A DNA stretch of 64,000 nt, from positions 8,413,852-8,477,851 of the forward strand of contig JAQFVV010006220.1 of NCBI GenBank assembly GCA_028023455.1. Direction: 5' to 3'. Under the pieces are notes generated by a model. It did not search any database. It saw nothing but the letters and a program-made list of their open reading frames with translations, and was not told where the DNA came from. The DNA is from Epiperipatus broadwayi (taxonomy: Eukaryota; Onychophora; Udeonychophora; Euonychophora; Peripatidae). This document shows, one piece after another, positions 50,260 through 63,049 of this stretch. Made by a program: the position numbers and the translations under genes. How positions within the stretch are numbered: the stretch's first letter is position 1; each line of letters begins with the position of its first letter.

Positions 50260-51480
50260 AATAATTGCAATAGCTATATTTCTAACTTCTGTTTAAATCT
50301 TTCTGAATAATTGCAAATATAATTGTTTTTAGAACTCTATTCTGAATCTAACTTTATGTCGGCTTTATACTAGAACACTTACCTCCCTTCCCTCTGTTTA
50401 CTCATCTACCCATTTCTCTCCTAACACTGTTCCTTTATCTGCATCTTTCCACCTATTATCACCTGAATCTACAATTACATCTACACCTGTTTACAGGGAA
50501 TCAGTATAACTGATATGCAGCTAATTCCCACTAACTAGATGTGTCTAATATATAAAACAAATTACATTATTTTATTTACAATGCCTCATTTCTGGATTAT
50601 TCATGTTGATCATTCCCTCACATCTGAAATATACTAAAGAAAATTCATTATTTCAATTATTGTCATTTTCTCTTGTTGCCATTCCACTTCTAAATCCTAT
50701 ATTAACAAAATTTGTTGGCCAAAACTATCATTACATTTTCAAAGTTGATAACAGAATTTATAAAGATGACTGATTATTTATTCAGATACTAGGATGGCAA
50801 GTTATCAAGATTCAAACTGCACTATTGATATGACTAGCCCAGTTATAAAATATTCACTATCCATGAGATTTGTATACAAAATAAAACAAAACATATAGTA
50901 TATCTATTGAACAACCAACTAAATGTGAAACCTATGGAGGCAACAGAGAGCTTTAATTTTTAATTAATTCCAAAGAGAATTCAAATTTACAGTTGTAAAA
51001 CAAGGTGTTACAATGAAACCAACAAATTTTATACTTATGGTTATAAAATAATTTCTAAAGTCAAAACTAATTCTAAACAAACTTTTATAATTAATTTCAA
51101 ACAAAATTTTAGATTTACAGTTAAAATTAATTCAAACAAAATTTTACATTTATGGTGTAAAACATGGTATTACAACCAAAACAAATGAATTTTACACTTT
51201 TGGCTGTGAAATAATTTCTAAAGTCAAATGATTAATTCTAAATAAAATTTCACATATACGATTGTAAAACAAGATGTTACAACCAAAACAAATGAATTTT
51301 ACACTTATTGTTTTAAACAAGAATTCAAATTTCAAACACAAAATACAATTTTTTTATACTCTGTGGCTTTCAATCTATTGTTATGCAATAAAGTTTCCAA
51401 ATTTTATTTAATCAGTCTATCAAAATTTTAAATCTTTCCAAATTTTATTTAATCAGTCCATCAAAATTTTAAATCTATGG
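50260..51480. repeat. leader region of gypsy element with degenerate tandem repeats
   Basis: Between gag and the 5' LTR. Holds two copies of a unit with TTTAAATCTTTCTGAATAAT (50,272-50,330), about three diverged copies of a unit with TTACAACCAAAACAAATGAA and AATAATTTCTAAAGTCAAA (50,990-51,310), and a 41-bp duplication (51,394-51,474). No coding sequence. Confidence 0.7.
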
Positions 51481-51755
51481 TTGGAAATCAGGCTCTTTAT
51501 TTTTAAACCATTAAGGTTTTAACCAAAAAAAAAAATTTACTTATGGTTGAAAACATAGTATTTGATTTTAAATAATCAATATAAGAATTGAAATTACTCT
51601 AGAATTATTTTAAATAAATTAAGTAAGTTTTATATCAAATTAACATTAAAGAAAGGTTGTATACATGACATAAAATTCTGGTTTATCACTCAGGTATGTG
51701 GGTATGTTATCTAAAGCACATGTTGTGGCACCAAGCCTGGAAGAAAAAAAAACTT

Positions 51756-54700
51756 TGTACCAGTCAAAATCGTGTATTTATTCAACAAAACCTAGGATCC
51801 AAGCAAAATTACAGCAATCTAGCATGTGTGAGATACACAGGTCTGGAACAATAGTAAATTCTAATTTATTTACCTGTTCTCCAAGATCTATGACTATATG
51901 AGCAACACTTTTGAGAATACTAACAAGCTTTCCATTACTCCAGCCCTGGCAATGAGAACAGGAAGAGCAAAGAGACTTAAAATCAACGATGCTAAAATGA
52001 TTAACTATAATCTCAACATGAAATAAAGAGTTTAATTGATAATAATTTGGGAGAGTCCATTAATTAAAAGGGTATACAATAATTAATTAATGAATTAATG
52101 CTAGAGATTCAGACACTGAATAGCAAGCAATATACCATAATGGATCAATGATATAACATAAATTTATTAAACAAATAAAGACAACAGTTGATTCTTATAA
52201 TGAAATGAAAATATACATATATATGTGTGGGAAGGTTACAGAAATAAATATAAATGTTATGTTTAATACATAAATGAGTGATTGATACATAAAATTTAGT
52301 TGGTGAGGTTAATATGCCAACGTTAGAATAATTTAATCAGATAAACAATAAAATTTATAGTTTAAGTCCTCATCAAAATATTATGAATTTACATATAACA
52401 GATTTTATTACATTATTCATATAAGCAATAATTGATGGTGTGTGGTTTTAAGAGCGTATGTGATCACATTTCTACTAGATTTGGGAGATCACCCCAATGG
52501 CCAAGAGCAAGATGGTTCTGTTTAAATAAAAAAGTAACTAGACTGGTTGGCAAAAGGCAGACAATTATGTCTTATAGATAGCATTGCAAGTTTATCAATA
52601 AAATAATAAAGCAATAATAATCAAGGCTATATTACATTATAATTTACAATTGCATATGTGAATGTGGTCACTTAAGACACTGGTTGACTTTATCATATTT
52701 GCATAAGAGTGAGAATATGCCTGCATGATAGCTAAAACATATCTCTGAAGACTAGTGGCACAAGTAGAGTGTTGGGATGGTTTATCCATATTTCCCATAC
52801 CCTTATTCATTAGGAGTACCTGAAATGAATTTCTAGTAGAAAAAGCATCTAATTTGTGAGGGGTAAGGAGGAGTGGGACTAGACATTCCAAAAATCCCAA
52901 GGTACAAGGCAAAGCAAGAAAATCAATGAATTAAATGATTGTAAAGATATCTTTATAATGCCTATAACATGTGGATAGTTTGTGTCACTAATGACTATGA
53001 AAAACTAATTAATACCTGTTTAAAGTAGTATGCTATTTGACTCAATGGAATGCATAAACACAAACCTTCAAGGCAGTTAATCAATGCCCAATCAAATATA
53101 AAATGGAAAAACTAAGGGAATAAATTGCTCTCTCCCACATTTCTAAAATATCTCCTTACATTTCAATAATAAGGTAATACACGTACAGTTTGACATATGA
53201 ATTATATAAAATAAATTTACAGATCAACCACACATGCTGATAATATCTTTAATTTTAAGCTCATTTATGATAGACTTTACTTAGAAAGTTGACAAAACAT
53301 ATTTCAATAATTAGATCAAGTTTTAAATTATAGTTAGTGAGGGTAACTAAGTATAGGCATTAAAAGTTCATCTGTCATTTAAATAGCAAATGATATTATA
53401 GGACATAATTGGTATAAACCCAAGTGAGTTTTTATGATGATTAACTTTTAAGGAAAAATTTATGTCTCCAACAATTTTATAGGAGAAAACCGGGAGGAGT
53501 GGAGTTCAAATTTACTTACCGGGTTGGATACCAACTTGGCATATTAAAATTAAATCAAAATAACAAACTACAAGAGAAATAAATTTCAATCTAAATTGCT
53601 GCACCAAAGTTCAAACGAAATTAATACAGTTTTAAATCAGATTGTATAGACATTAGTGAATATTTACAGAATAACTTTGAAGATATAAGAACAGAAAGCT
53701 TACAATTATAGTTTTAAATTAAGATGTTAGATTAATAAAGGTTAACTGATTGGTGGGAATGCAGACATTTTTCTTGGCCAACTTGTTGATGTGAAGCAGG
53801 TGTCAGTGGATCATGATCATGTACTGGTTTTGCTAGAAACAGGCATTGGTTGGTAATTAAAATTCAAATTCAGGCAAACTGAACAGTTCACTCAATTGGC
53901 CCAGTTGTTTCAGGCTTCGGCATCATGAACAGGAAGATGAGAGTCCCAGGGACTTGTGAAAGCAAACAGTTATTTCCTTTACCCTGACATAATTTTATTT
54001 CACAAATTAAACTCACATGGACTATGTTAGCACTCTAATATCAAAATCAAAGAAAAAAATTTTTGACAGCCAAAATTTCAGCTATTTATACACAATGATC
54101 CTTTGTTTCCCTTACATTTTTGTTTAGATGTTAAATCTGATTAAATTCTTGCTAGCCATTGTTTCAAACTCAGTATACTTGATCATATCTTAAATTGACT
54201 CACCTTTCCATATATCGTAACGAAAAGCTGATCAATTAGCCAAGTGAAATTTGAATAGAAAATAGTCTTTTGTTCTTATAACATTTTATACATTCTTTTA
54301 AAATATATTCCCATATATGGTAATGGAAAACAGATCATTTATACAAGTAGAAATTAGTTAAATAATTTTTGTTTCTTTCAATTTTTGTACATTTTTTAAA
54401 AATAAGACAACGACTGCCAAAAACACCAGATTTAACGATTAAATTGTGACTTGCAAGTATCTATTCTGTCTTATAAATTATTTGAAATATACAAAATATT
54501 ATAAAATTACAAAATATTATACATTATACAAATATTATAAATTGATTTGTCTTATAGAAATTTAAATTATTAGTAAAATTATTTAAAATACACCTAAGCT
54601 TATTGATTTTTCATACACATATGTGAATTGAACGGGTAGATGAAACTAAATGTTTTTAATAATTTATCAAAATAAATATCTATTTAATTTACCACAAATA

Positions 54701-54876
54701 TTTAACTTTTGGTATAGATACATATAGAGTTGTGTACCCATACATCTATATATGTTATCGCCTATTGTTCAAGACGCATGTCCATTACATTTATAAGTTG
54801 GGTTCAAACCCATGCTAGTGCTTCTATAATTGGCACTAATGAAGCACAAATATGTATAGCAATATTTACAACTTCA
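51756..54876 (-). repeat. 5' LTR (3,121 bp)
   Basis: Partner of the LTR at 42,104-45,170. Plus-strand limits TGTACCAGTCAAAATC.. and ..TATTTACAACTTCA followed by GTAT. At about 3.1 kb it is much longer than most Ty3/gypsy LTRs (usually a few hundred bases to about 1.5 kb). It would hold the promoter for the element; I could not place a convincing TATA box in such AT-rich sequence. Confidence 0.9.
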
Positions 54877-55009
54877 GTATTTAGAAAAAATATTCATTGC
54901 ATAATCTCAGTTGTGATTTATTCATAAATGAATAAAGAAATAAATTATTTTTTAATGAATAAAAAATAATTTATAATTTAATCACTTATTTATTCTATCA
55001 TATGAAATT

Positions 55010-55370
55010 TTATAAGTATATGTGCTTACTTTCTGTCCTAAGAAAAGCTAATAATGAATAAGTCTTGTAGCGAAATAACTCTAAGCGGAAAATCAAAGAG
55101 GCAAGCATATAGCTAACAACCTTAATGCCATAAATAAGAAGGAATCCTGCTCCCCCTTTCAAAGAAATGGACAATATGATTTGCATATATTTAAATAAAT
55201 TTATTGCCTATATATAGATACATATGAATCCAAATTATGCATATCTCAATTTTATGAATAAAGAAAATAATTTGCCCTTGAAAGTGCTAAGCTTCAATAG
55301 AGACTTGTTCCCTATTAGCTTTTCTTAGAACAGCACTTAAGTACAGGTACATATAAATTATAGTAGCAAA
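55010..55370. mobile_element. MITE-like element, family B
   Basis: Inverted ends about 60 bases long: left TATAAGTATATGTGC.. with TGTCCTAAGAAAAGCTAATA (55,035-55,054) and AATAAGTCT; right ..AGACTTGTTCCCTATTAGCT.. with TATTAGCTTTTCTTAGAACA (about 55,313-55,332), the reverse complement with one mismatch over that 20-mer. The interior has no frame. Single copy in this window. Confidence 0.6.
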
Positions 55371-57030
55371 AGAAAAGTTCACTATATTTTTTAAATTATA
55401 GCATATGAAATTTGGAAATAATCAAAATAGATTAAAATATAAATTAGTTACAAGTAACATTTTGAAATACTCAAATTATATGCAATGAATTGCTTTACTT
55501 ATTTATAAAAGAGTAAAGAATTCACTTATTTATATTTAAATAAATAATTCATTTACTTATTTATAAATAAGTTTTTTTTTTAAGTCATGTAAAAGATTAA
55601 AAAATTGAAATATTTAATGGTATAATGCCAACATGTATGAAGTGTTTAATGATATGGTGAACTACTTGGTTTTTATTTCTGCGAATATATATTTAATTTT
55701 CTGATACAAAGATGATTTTAATTATTTTACATATATTTTATTCATATTTACAATTATTTCCTAAAATTTTTAAAGCTAATGACAGTGAAAACAACTCAAA
55801 AAAAAAATAATTTTGAACCTTGTTTATTTAATTTTATTTAAATATTTATATATTTTTTTAAATATTCTGAAATTTTAATTAAAGCTCATATTTACTAAAC
55901 TTTAAAATTTGTGATTCATCAGAAAATAATAAAAGTTCTTTCTGGGATGAGTTCAATCTTAAACTGAATGAAACTTAAAATTTCATTTAGGTTTCAATCT
56001 GACATACAATTTTTTTTTCAAATAGATAATTTATATTCAAACTATTAACCATCAAATAGTAGTAATAACCAAATAGTAACTATTTTATTCAAAGAAGGAT
56101 AGAAAAATTCTTAACTTTTATATCTGACAATTAGCAAGCATTTTGAAGAATGTTCTCTCATTTATTACTAATCTAAGAAGATTTCTTATGAGAGGACATT
56201 CCTTGTAGTAGACTGTTTAAAGATTTTTATATTTTACATCTCCAAAAATAATAAAAAAGTTTATTTAAAGACTTGTCAATATTCAGTAAGTTAATAGACA
56301 TTTGGTATTAACATAGGCAGAGATCCAATTAGTCAAACTAAAAAAATATCTATTTTTTCTACCTGTTAAGCTTCTACCAGTGATTTTAGTACTGAGCCAA
56401 ACTTCTTAGGGTAATAAAGTGGATGATGGCTTGGTTGAAATACATTACTGTTTTTTGAATGATACAAATCTTAATAAAATTAATATTTAGCTATCCAATA
56501 TGTATTCAAGATATATTAAAAATTTGGTGATATTATCATGTGATATTTACATATATCAAACAAAATATCATATCTTTCTCTGCTTACTTTTCATATCTGT
56601 AATTGTTTTACAAATATTTTATCACAGTTTTTTTTCATCTTCTCATATTGTATTAAATATCTTGATGCTGCTTTCTAAATTGAACTTACAATCAATTTAT
56701 ATATTTTAAACAGTGCTTTTTATTTATAATCTTCCAATACTTAGTATGCCTCGTATTTGTAGGCTGAGAAAGTTTGCTAGATTGAAAATGTAGGAAGAAG
56801 ATAAATAATAATGATTAATAAATAAATATAAAAATGTTTGTTCCTTGTGTTTATAAAATAATATCTACAGTTAACATAAAAGTAGAGTCATTAAATATAT
56901 AGCAACTGAGCTAATATGAGTCATATGTAGCTAAAAAGCAAATGGAAATGGCTTTGGATTTAAAATTTTAGGTACTCTTGAATTTCAGGTTATTAGCTTT
57001 AGTAAAAATGAAGTGAAAATATCTAGATGT
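55371..57030. other. non-coding AT-rich DNA
   Basis: Contains TTTATAAATAAAT-type motifs (55,500-55,575) and a small hairpin at 56,147-56,206 (GAATGTTCTCTCAT with ATGAGAGGACATTC). Nothing else recognised. Confidence 0.55.
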
Positions 57031-57140
57031 GGAATACAATTCTCATTGAAGACAGTCAATAGCCAGAAACTAATTTGGGGATTTGGATATAATATTAACA
57101 TCTAGTATCCATTGATTACTCACATTAGAGCCGGTGAAAA
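57030..57140. mobile_element. MITE family A fragment
   Basis: CTCATTGAAGACAGTCAATAG, CCAGAAACTAATTTGGGGAT and ATCCATTGATTACTCACATT match the right half of the palindromic element at 10,022-10,371. Confidence 0.55.
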
Positions 57141-60100
57141 GTGGGCCTATAAAACCTGCATTGCTGGTGGTTACCATTTTTTAGGAGCCCAAATTAGCAT
57201 CTTTCAAAATCCTTTTTTTTTTTATCATATGGCAATAATTGTATATATATAATTTTATTGAAACTTTTTTAAAAACTTTTTTTTTTCATTTAAAAAGAAT
57301 GATTGCACATTTGTAGGTGTCAGATTGAGTTTTCTTATTGGATTCTCAAGATTGTTTTGATAGTATACATTGTTTCCATTTGTGAGCATCAATCGTTAAA
57401 AATATATACTTTATTAGCTTTAATTATATTTTAAAACTATATTATTGCTTACTTTTAATAGACAAAACTGTAATGTATGTAGAGCTGGTGGAAGATAGCA
57501 AATATGAATGAGGGGGATGAAACAGTGTATATTTTTGTTGTTATGAATACTAATTTTTGCAACTTGATTCATTATTTCTACAAAATAAAGAAATGTAAAC
57601 TTACTAAAATAAACAATCACTTTTTGAAATGCAATTTGTCAATTATAATTTCCTATGGTTGTTTTTCTCTTATGATATTCTCAGTTATGTCTTCTTATAC
57701 TGTTTACATGATCCATATTTCACTTCATTCTATGTGATATATTACCCCAGAACCAAACCAGCATTAGGAACCTTGTCACTGGAAGGCACTACTAGTCTAC
57801 TTAATGAATCTAGAAATTTATTTGCAGTGACAGTATTCACTAAAGAGATGAGCATCTTGATATAAAATAAATTATCTACCCCTGACACTAGCTCAGCTTA
57901 GAGTATGAGACTCTGAATTATTAAACAATTGATAGACAGGCACAGTAAACAAATGTCAGCCAAATTAATTTAATAGATATAATAATAGTAAAGTTTATTA
58001 AAATTAAAAGAAAAATTAAGAAATCAAAAATTTAATAAATCTATGGATGTCTTAACAGAATGCTTCAGTATTGACAGCTTTGAGAGTTAAATTGATTCCC
58101 CAATTCAATTATTTCAATAAGACTAAATAATTTTTTCACAGCATTTTATAAAATAGGATACATAATCTATGTGTGAATAATTTTTAATAGAAAAGAAAGA
58201 CAATATTCAATTTATATCAGTAGACGCTTACACATATATTCAATGGATGCTCACCCACATATATATATACACTAACAATAAAACACATGTGTGTGACAAT
58301 ATTTAAACTCCCTAATAATTATTAATAAAATAAGATGGGTTATTCAATATAAGAGAGTTGTGATAAGCTCTTTCTAAGTTTAGCATGCAAAATCAAGCAA
58401 ATAGATAATACAATGATTGGTAGCCTCAGTTTACAAGAATATGAGCCTGACCGAAATGTCTTGATCAGAAGCTCTGATGAATTTGCCAATATGTAGTGCT
58501 AATAACAAACAAAGGGGTTTTGCTGAGCCAAGCCATGCCAGAGTAAGTAGGCTGTGATGAAGGTAGTAGATGATCTGGGCCACCAGAGGTAATACAATAA
58601 TAATATTGACTGGTTAGGTACTTAGCTACTCTAGTGAAGTAAAAAAAACAAACCCTATAGAATAACAGTGGTCAACATATGGATTTATTATAGGTAACAC
58701 ACAAATCAATAAATATTTTTATATAAGGCATATTATACACAAGCATAAAATTTTTTAACAAATTTAAATTTCGCATATATTAAATAAATTGATTAATGCT
58801 AATTAAAAGAAAAGTGTTAATTTTGAACATTATTATAATCTTCTTTGAATATTGACTGATTAAACTTTAGACTTGTTTTCTTAAAAGAAAAAAAGAAAAC
58901 TTAAGTTTGAAATCTTTTAAGGGAGAAGAGGAGAGGGATCAAATTATTTTACAATAATAATTAAACTTCTAAAATCAACACTTTATTTAATTCTGTCAAA
59001 ACCCCAATGAAAGTTGAGAGAGAAAATTTTTTCTGTAGCTAATTTTTTTGTCTAAACATAATAAATTAGTGCATACTCTAAAAAAAAGTATAACATTCAT
59101 ACATGATTTATAAATGTAATATCAATGAATAGATGCATAGATTAAAGAAAAATACATTTAAATCTTATATTAAGGTTAACAAAAAAAAATAATGTGCATA
59201 TACAAAAAAAAACACTTAAAACAAACCCTGGCTTATTTAAAGGTATATGAAAGTTTACATTACTGCTAAGTCCTTCAAGGTTATTGCTTTTTCTTCCTGC
59301 ATTTTCTTGCAGAGGTAGCTACATTTGACCATTTTATAGTTGTCATTTTCTGGGAAATCAGTTGAAAGTCTTCTCGGTAGGTTGGTTTTAGGAGGTTAGC
59401 TTTCTAAGGATTTAAAATTTCACAGCATGTTTGATAATAAAAAAGTTTGATTTAGAACATGGAATTCACCTTGATTATGTGCCTAGCACAGCATATTTTT
59501 AAAAACACCACTAAAAACAATTGTTTGATTCATTGTACAACTACAGGCTACTTGTCAAGAACTGTTGGCAGAGTGTCATTAATTTTGATGGAAGAGTTGG
59601 CAAGAAGTGTGGTTTGGTGCACAGAATAGAGGCCCAGCATCTGGCATATAATCTTGGCTAATAGCATACAAAAACTCAGATGAATGGATCAATGAATGCT
59701 TTTAATAAATGAATAGCTTTTGAATCAAACTGAATAGACTGAATCAATGAATGAATAGCTTCTGCCTAGCTTGAATACTTTATCTAACAATAGATTTTGG
59801 CAGCTTTTATACCGATTTGTTCTATTGCTCTACAACATAAGTTTTTTTAGAATTTTCTACATTATTATCTCAAAATATCCAAGTTTTTAATTAATTATTA
59901 AGCCAAGTTTTTAATGAATTATATGAGAACATTTTTACATTTCATATTAATTAATTTCATTACATGTTTTATCTGAACAATCTTAACTTTTAAATTTTGT
60001 TATTACAGATTAAAATTTTATTCTGAGGTTAAGTAAGCATTGCTCTATATAGTTTTAAAATAACTTTATACAAAAGATAACAGATTTATTTAAAAAGTTT

Positions 60101-60711
60101 ACATTTTTTTTTATAAAAGAAAAATTGATATTACTTTTAGTAAATGACCAAAATTATTATAGTGATTCGTGTGTATATGCATATATGCATGTAACCACAC
60201 TTTTAAAACACATGTTTAATTAAAAATTTAAATTAGCAAAATTTTTAATTAATTTGTTGTAGAAATTTTCTGAAACCCCTATTCTTCTATATATATAAAT
60301 TTGAGTCATAACAAAGCATCTGTTTCAATATATATATATATATATATTGTAATAATTATTTGGTATCTCTAAAATAATAATAATAAATATATCTTCAACA
60401 TTTTTATTGGCTTATAATAAAAATAATATCTTAAATTTATCATATCAGTCAAAAATTTTTAAATAAAATCAAAATGTCTCCCTGAATTTTTATAACATGT
60501 GAAATTCTTGTAACAATTTTGAAAAAATCATAGTTTTCTATTTAGTTTCAAAAACAGCACAAAGATAGCTTTAAACAGAAGGGCAATACACTAATAAAAT
60601 ACATGATATTGTATACATGTGGGTAAATTAGTTAAAATAGTATTAGTAAAGCAATATTTAAGCAACAAAACATCACATGATCATTATTATCTATGCTTTC
60701 AAGCTATCCAT
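57141..60711. other. non-coding AT-rich DNA
   Basis: No gene or repeat family recognised. Short frames (57,420-57,865) overlap on both strands and show no domain. A TA microsatellite lies at 60,328-60,347. Confidence 0.5.
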
Positions 60712-61565
60712 ACAGTATTGCCACCCAGTGCAAACCTTAGTAATCAATGGATTCAATATCTCCAAACTAGTTTCTAGTTTGTGGCTTTCATCAGTGAGTA
60801 GCTTTGGATCAGCGAGAACTGCACCTAGATCTAGGGATCTAATGCAACCCTCCAGCAGCCACCCTTTACCTATTTAACTAATTATAAAGCTAAGAGCCCA
60901 AAATGGAAACACCTTAATGTTCCCAGCCCAAGCTCCTTTATTTGTAAAGTTATATAGATCTGAATCCAGTTCAGCAACAATACATTTTGGTGCCCTTGTT
61001 TTACCAAAAACCACAGTCATCATCTAGTCAGCATGAATGTATAAAATCAGCAAAATACCACATGAACACCATTTCCTATGCTTACACAAGCTATTATTAG
61101 CAGTAGAAATCTCTCCATATAATAGTGCCACCCAGTACAAGCTGTAGCAATCAGAGGATATAGAAAGATTTGTAGATAAAACCCCCATCTAATGCATATA
61201 TGGGATCATGGTAACTATGGGGTTTTTGCTAAACCAAGAACATCAAAATGCATAGATGCTAAACTGGATTCAGATCTATATGATGATGCAAGCAAATGAT
61301 CTTGGGTTGAGGACATTAAAGTGTTTTCATCTTGAGCTCTTAGCTTTATCATTAACTAAATAGATAAAAGGTGGCTGCTGGAGGATTGCATTAAATTCTG
61401 ATCTATGTTCAGTGCTTTCAAATCCAAGGTTCCTCATTGATGAAAGCCACAAGCTAGAAACTAGTCTGGGGATATTGGAAGAGTAGGCACTAGATGGAGA
61501 TTTTATGCATAAATCTTCTTGCACTGGGTGGCACTACTATTTGGAGAGATTGCTACTATTAAAGC
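60712..61565. mobile_element. nested fold-back element containing MITE family A ends
   Basis: The left arm (60,712-61,050) is an inverted copy of the right arm (61,205-61,555): both contain TGCCACCCAGTGCAA, ACTAGTTTCTAG, GGCTGCTGGAGG, a TTAGCTTTAT patch, and ..CTGAATCCAGTT... Between them is another family A end (61,097-61,200; AAATCTCTCCATATAATAGT then GCCACCCAGTACAAGC), pairing with the right end at 61,510-61,565. The simplest reading is an insertion of one family A element into, or recombination with, another. Confidence 0.7.
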
Positions 61566-62351
61566 AATATTTATATTAGTGTATATATAATGATTAAACT
61601 ACTTAATGCAGTAATGAAATGTGTATGTGCATGTATATTTAAATACAAAGAAAAACTATTTTAAAATATTTAGGTAAAGTTATTTTAAATTTGAAATAAA
61701 ATGTCAATTATTGAAAGAAGGGTAAATAAAATAAAAATCATTTATTTTAATATCTTATAATAAAAATATTTTTTCTAACATTGTGATTTTGTATATTCTG
61801 ATTTAAACATGTTTTAAAATGTTATGTGCATGTCTCTTAACTGTCCTAATGAATAAGAAAAACATCTGAAAAATGTTCGTCATGATAAAATGCCTGAACA
61901 AAATGAAATTTAAAGATGTTATTGAAATGGAAAATTTTAAGCTATTTTGTCAATCAAAAGTCATCTACTACTACAATTTAAAGCAAATATTTAAAAAGTT
62001 GGTGCACATCTCCATATTGGGTATTTGTTTTAAACCAGTTTCAAAGTTCATTGAATTACTCTTTGTAAACAATTTTTTAAGAAATGCTAAAATTAATGAA
62101 TTTCACTTCTCAGGAAATTACTAATTCTTCACTATACACCTTTAATGAGAGGAAGAAAAACAACTTATGACTTTTGTAAAGTTTATGACATTCATGGATT
62201 AATTCAAAAGAAAAATTTCATCATTTATTGTTCTATAGGATTAATTCTTCTCTACCCTCTGTGATTTTACAATTAAAGCACCAAAGGTTTTCAATCATTT
62301 TTAAATAAAAAAATTCTAAAAGATTTTCCCAAGATAAAATAATTGGTATTT

Positions 62352-62780
62352 ATATAGTGGACTATTATCTAATAGAAGTATTGAATATCTTTAGAAAAAA
62401 GTAACTTTATTTAATATTCCAAACACATTCAACTGTTAGTAATAGCACACAGATTAGTATATGCACAATGTTTCAAGAGTTATTATTATACTCTCTTCTT
62501 CAGGTGTTGCTGGTCTAATCAGTGACAGTACTAGCATGGGAATCAAATCTGGACTCTTAGATTCTTGAATATTGAATTTTGAGGTAATTCTCTAACCAAC
62601 TGAGCCATCCTGACAAAGGCAACAGTCAGTAGAAATTTCATATACTTATCTACGAGGTTCTTCCTGATTTCTGCACCTTTGCTCTTAGGAAAAAGACATC
62701 CAATATTTATATTAGATAATGGAAATTGTCCAATATATAACTAAAATACAATCATCACAAACCTTCAGGAAAACACAAAA
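62352..62780. mobile_element. fold-back element with tRNA-like core, copy 2
   Basis: The left arm (62,352-62,612) matches the left arm at 10,520-10,785: AACATTCAACTGTTAGTAATA is present in both as CACATTCAACTGTTAGTAAT, followed by CAGGTGTTGCTGG, CAGTGACAGTACTAGCATGG and, inverted, the A box TGGCTCAGTTGGTTAGAG. The right end (62,690-62,780) is an inverted copy of only the outer part (TATTAGATAATGGAAATTGT.. to CACAAACCTTCAGGAAAAC). The 62,613-62,690 segment is not shared. Same outer ends as copy 1. Confidence 0.7.
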
Positions 62781-63049
62781 TAATTGGAACTCTTAAAGAC
62801 TTAAAGTGAACCTTAGGTTATAAAGGATATTTGTTTTTGCTTATTATTATATATAGTTGCTTTGTTGAATTAGTTCTCATAAGAGGAAAGTGCAAGTAAA
62901 ATAATAAGAGGTTGTTTTATAAATGTTATAATGCTGCAATATCCTAGCACCTCACTGAGGATGCCAGTAGCAGAAACCAGTCTGGTGTTGGGGATATCTG
63001 CAAAGCTTGTTAAAAGCTGATTTGAAAGCTCTATATATAATATTTAAAT

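Larger units (their letters stand above)
42104..54876 (-). mobile_element. Ty3/gypsy-type LTR retrotransposon, full length, degenerate
   Basis: A 12.8-kb element on the minus strand bounded by two long direct repeats and the 4-bp duplication GTAT (42,100-42,103 and 54,877-54,880). The LTRs begin TG and end CA. Inside (45,171-51,755) the minus strand encodes, in order, a gag-like region, aspartic protease, reverse transcriptase, RNase H and integrase, the PR-RT-RH-IN order that defines the Ty3/gypsy group (Ty1/copia has integrase first). All domains carry stops, frameshifts or lost catalytic residues. A candidate primer-binding site TGGTGCCACAACATG (51,719-51,733, minus) lies 22 bases inside the 5' LTR, and a short purine run AGAGAGATA (45,171-45,179, minus) abuts the 3' LTR. 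No env-like frame was seen. Confidence 0.9.

Noticed and set aside
52637-52912. 91-codon minus-strand frame within the 5' LTR
   Set aside because: The matching segment of the 3' LTR has stops and a different reading; not maintained as protein.
61873-62124. 83-codon frame MFVMIKCLNK..
   Set aside because: No recognisable family and no splice or repeat context; could be real but nothing supports it.
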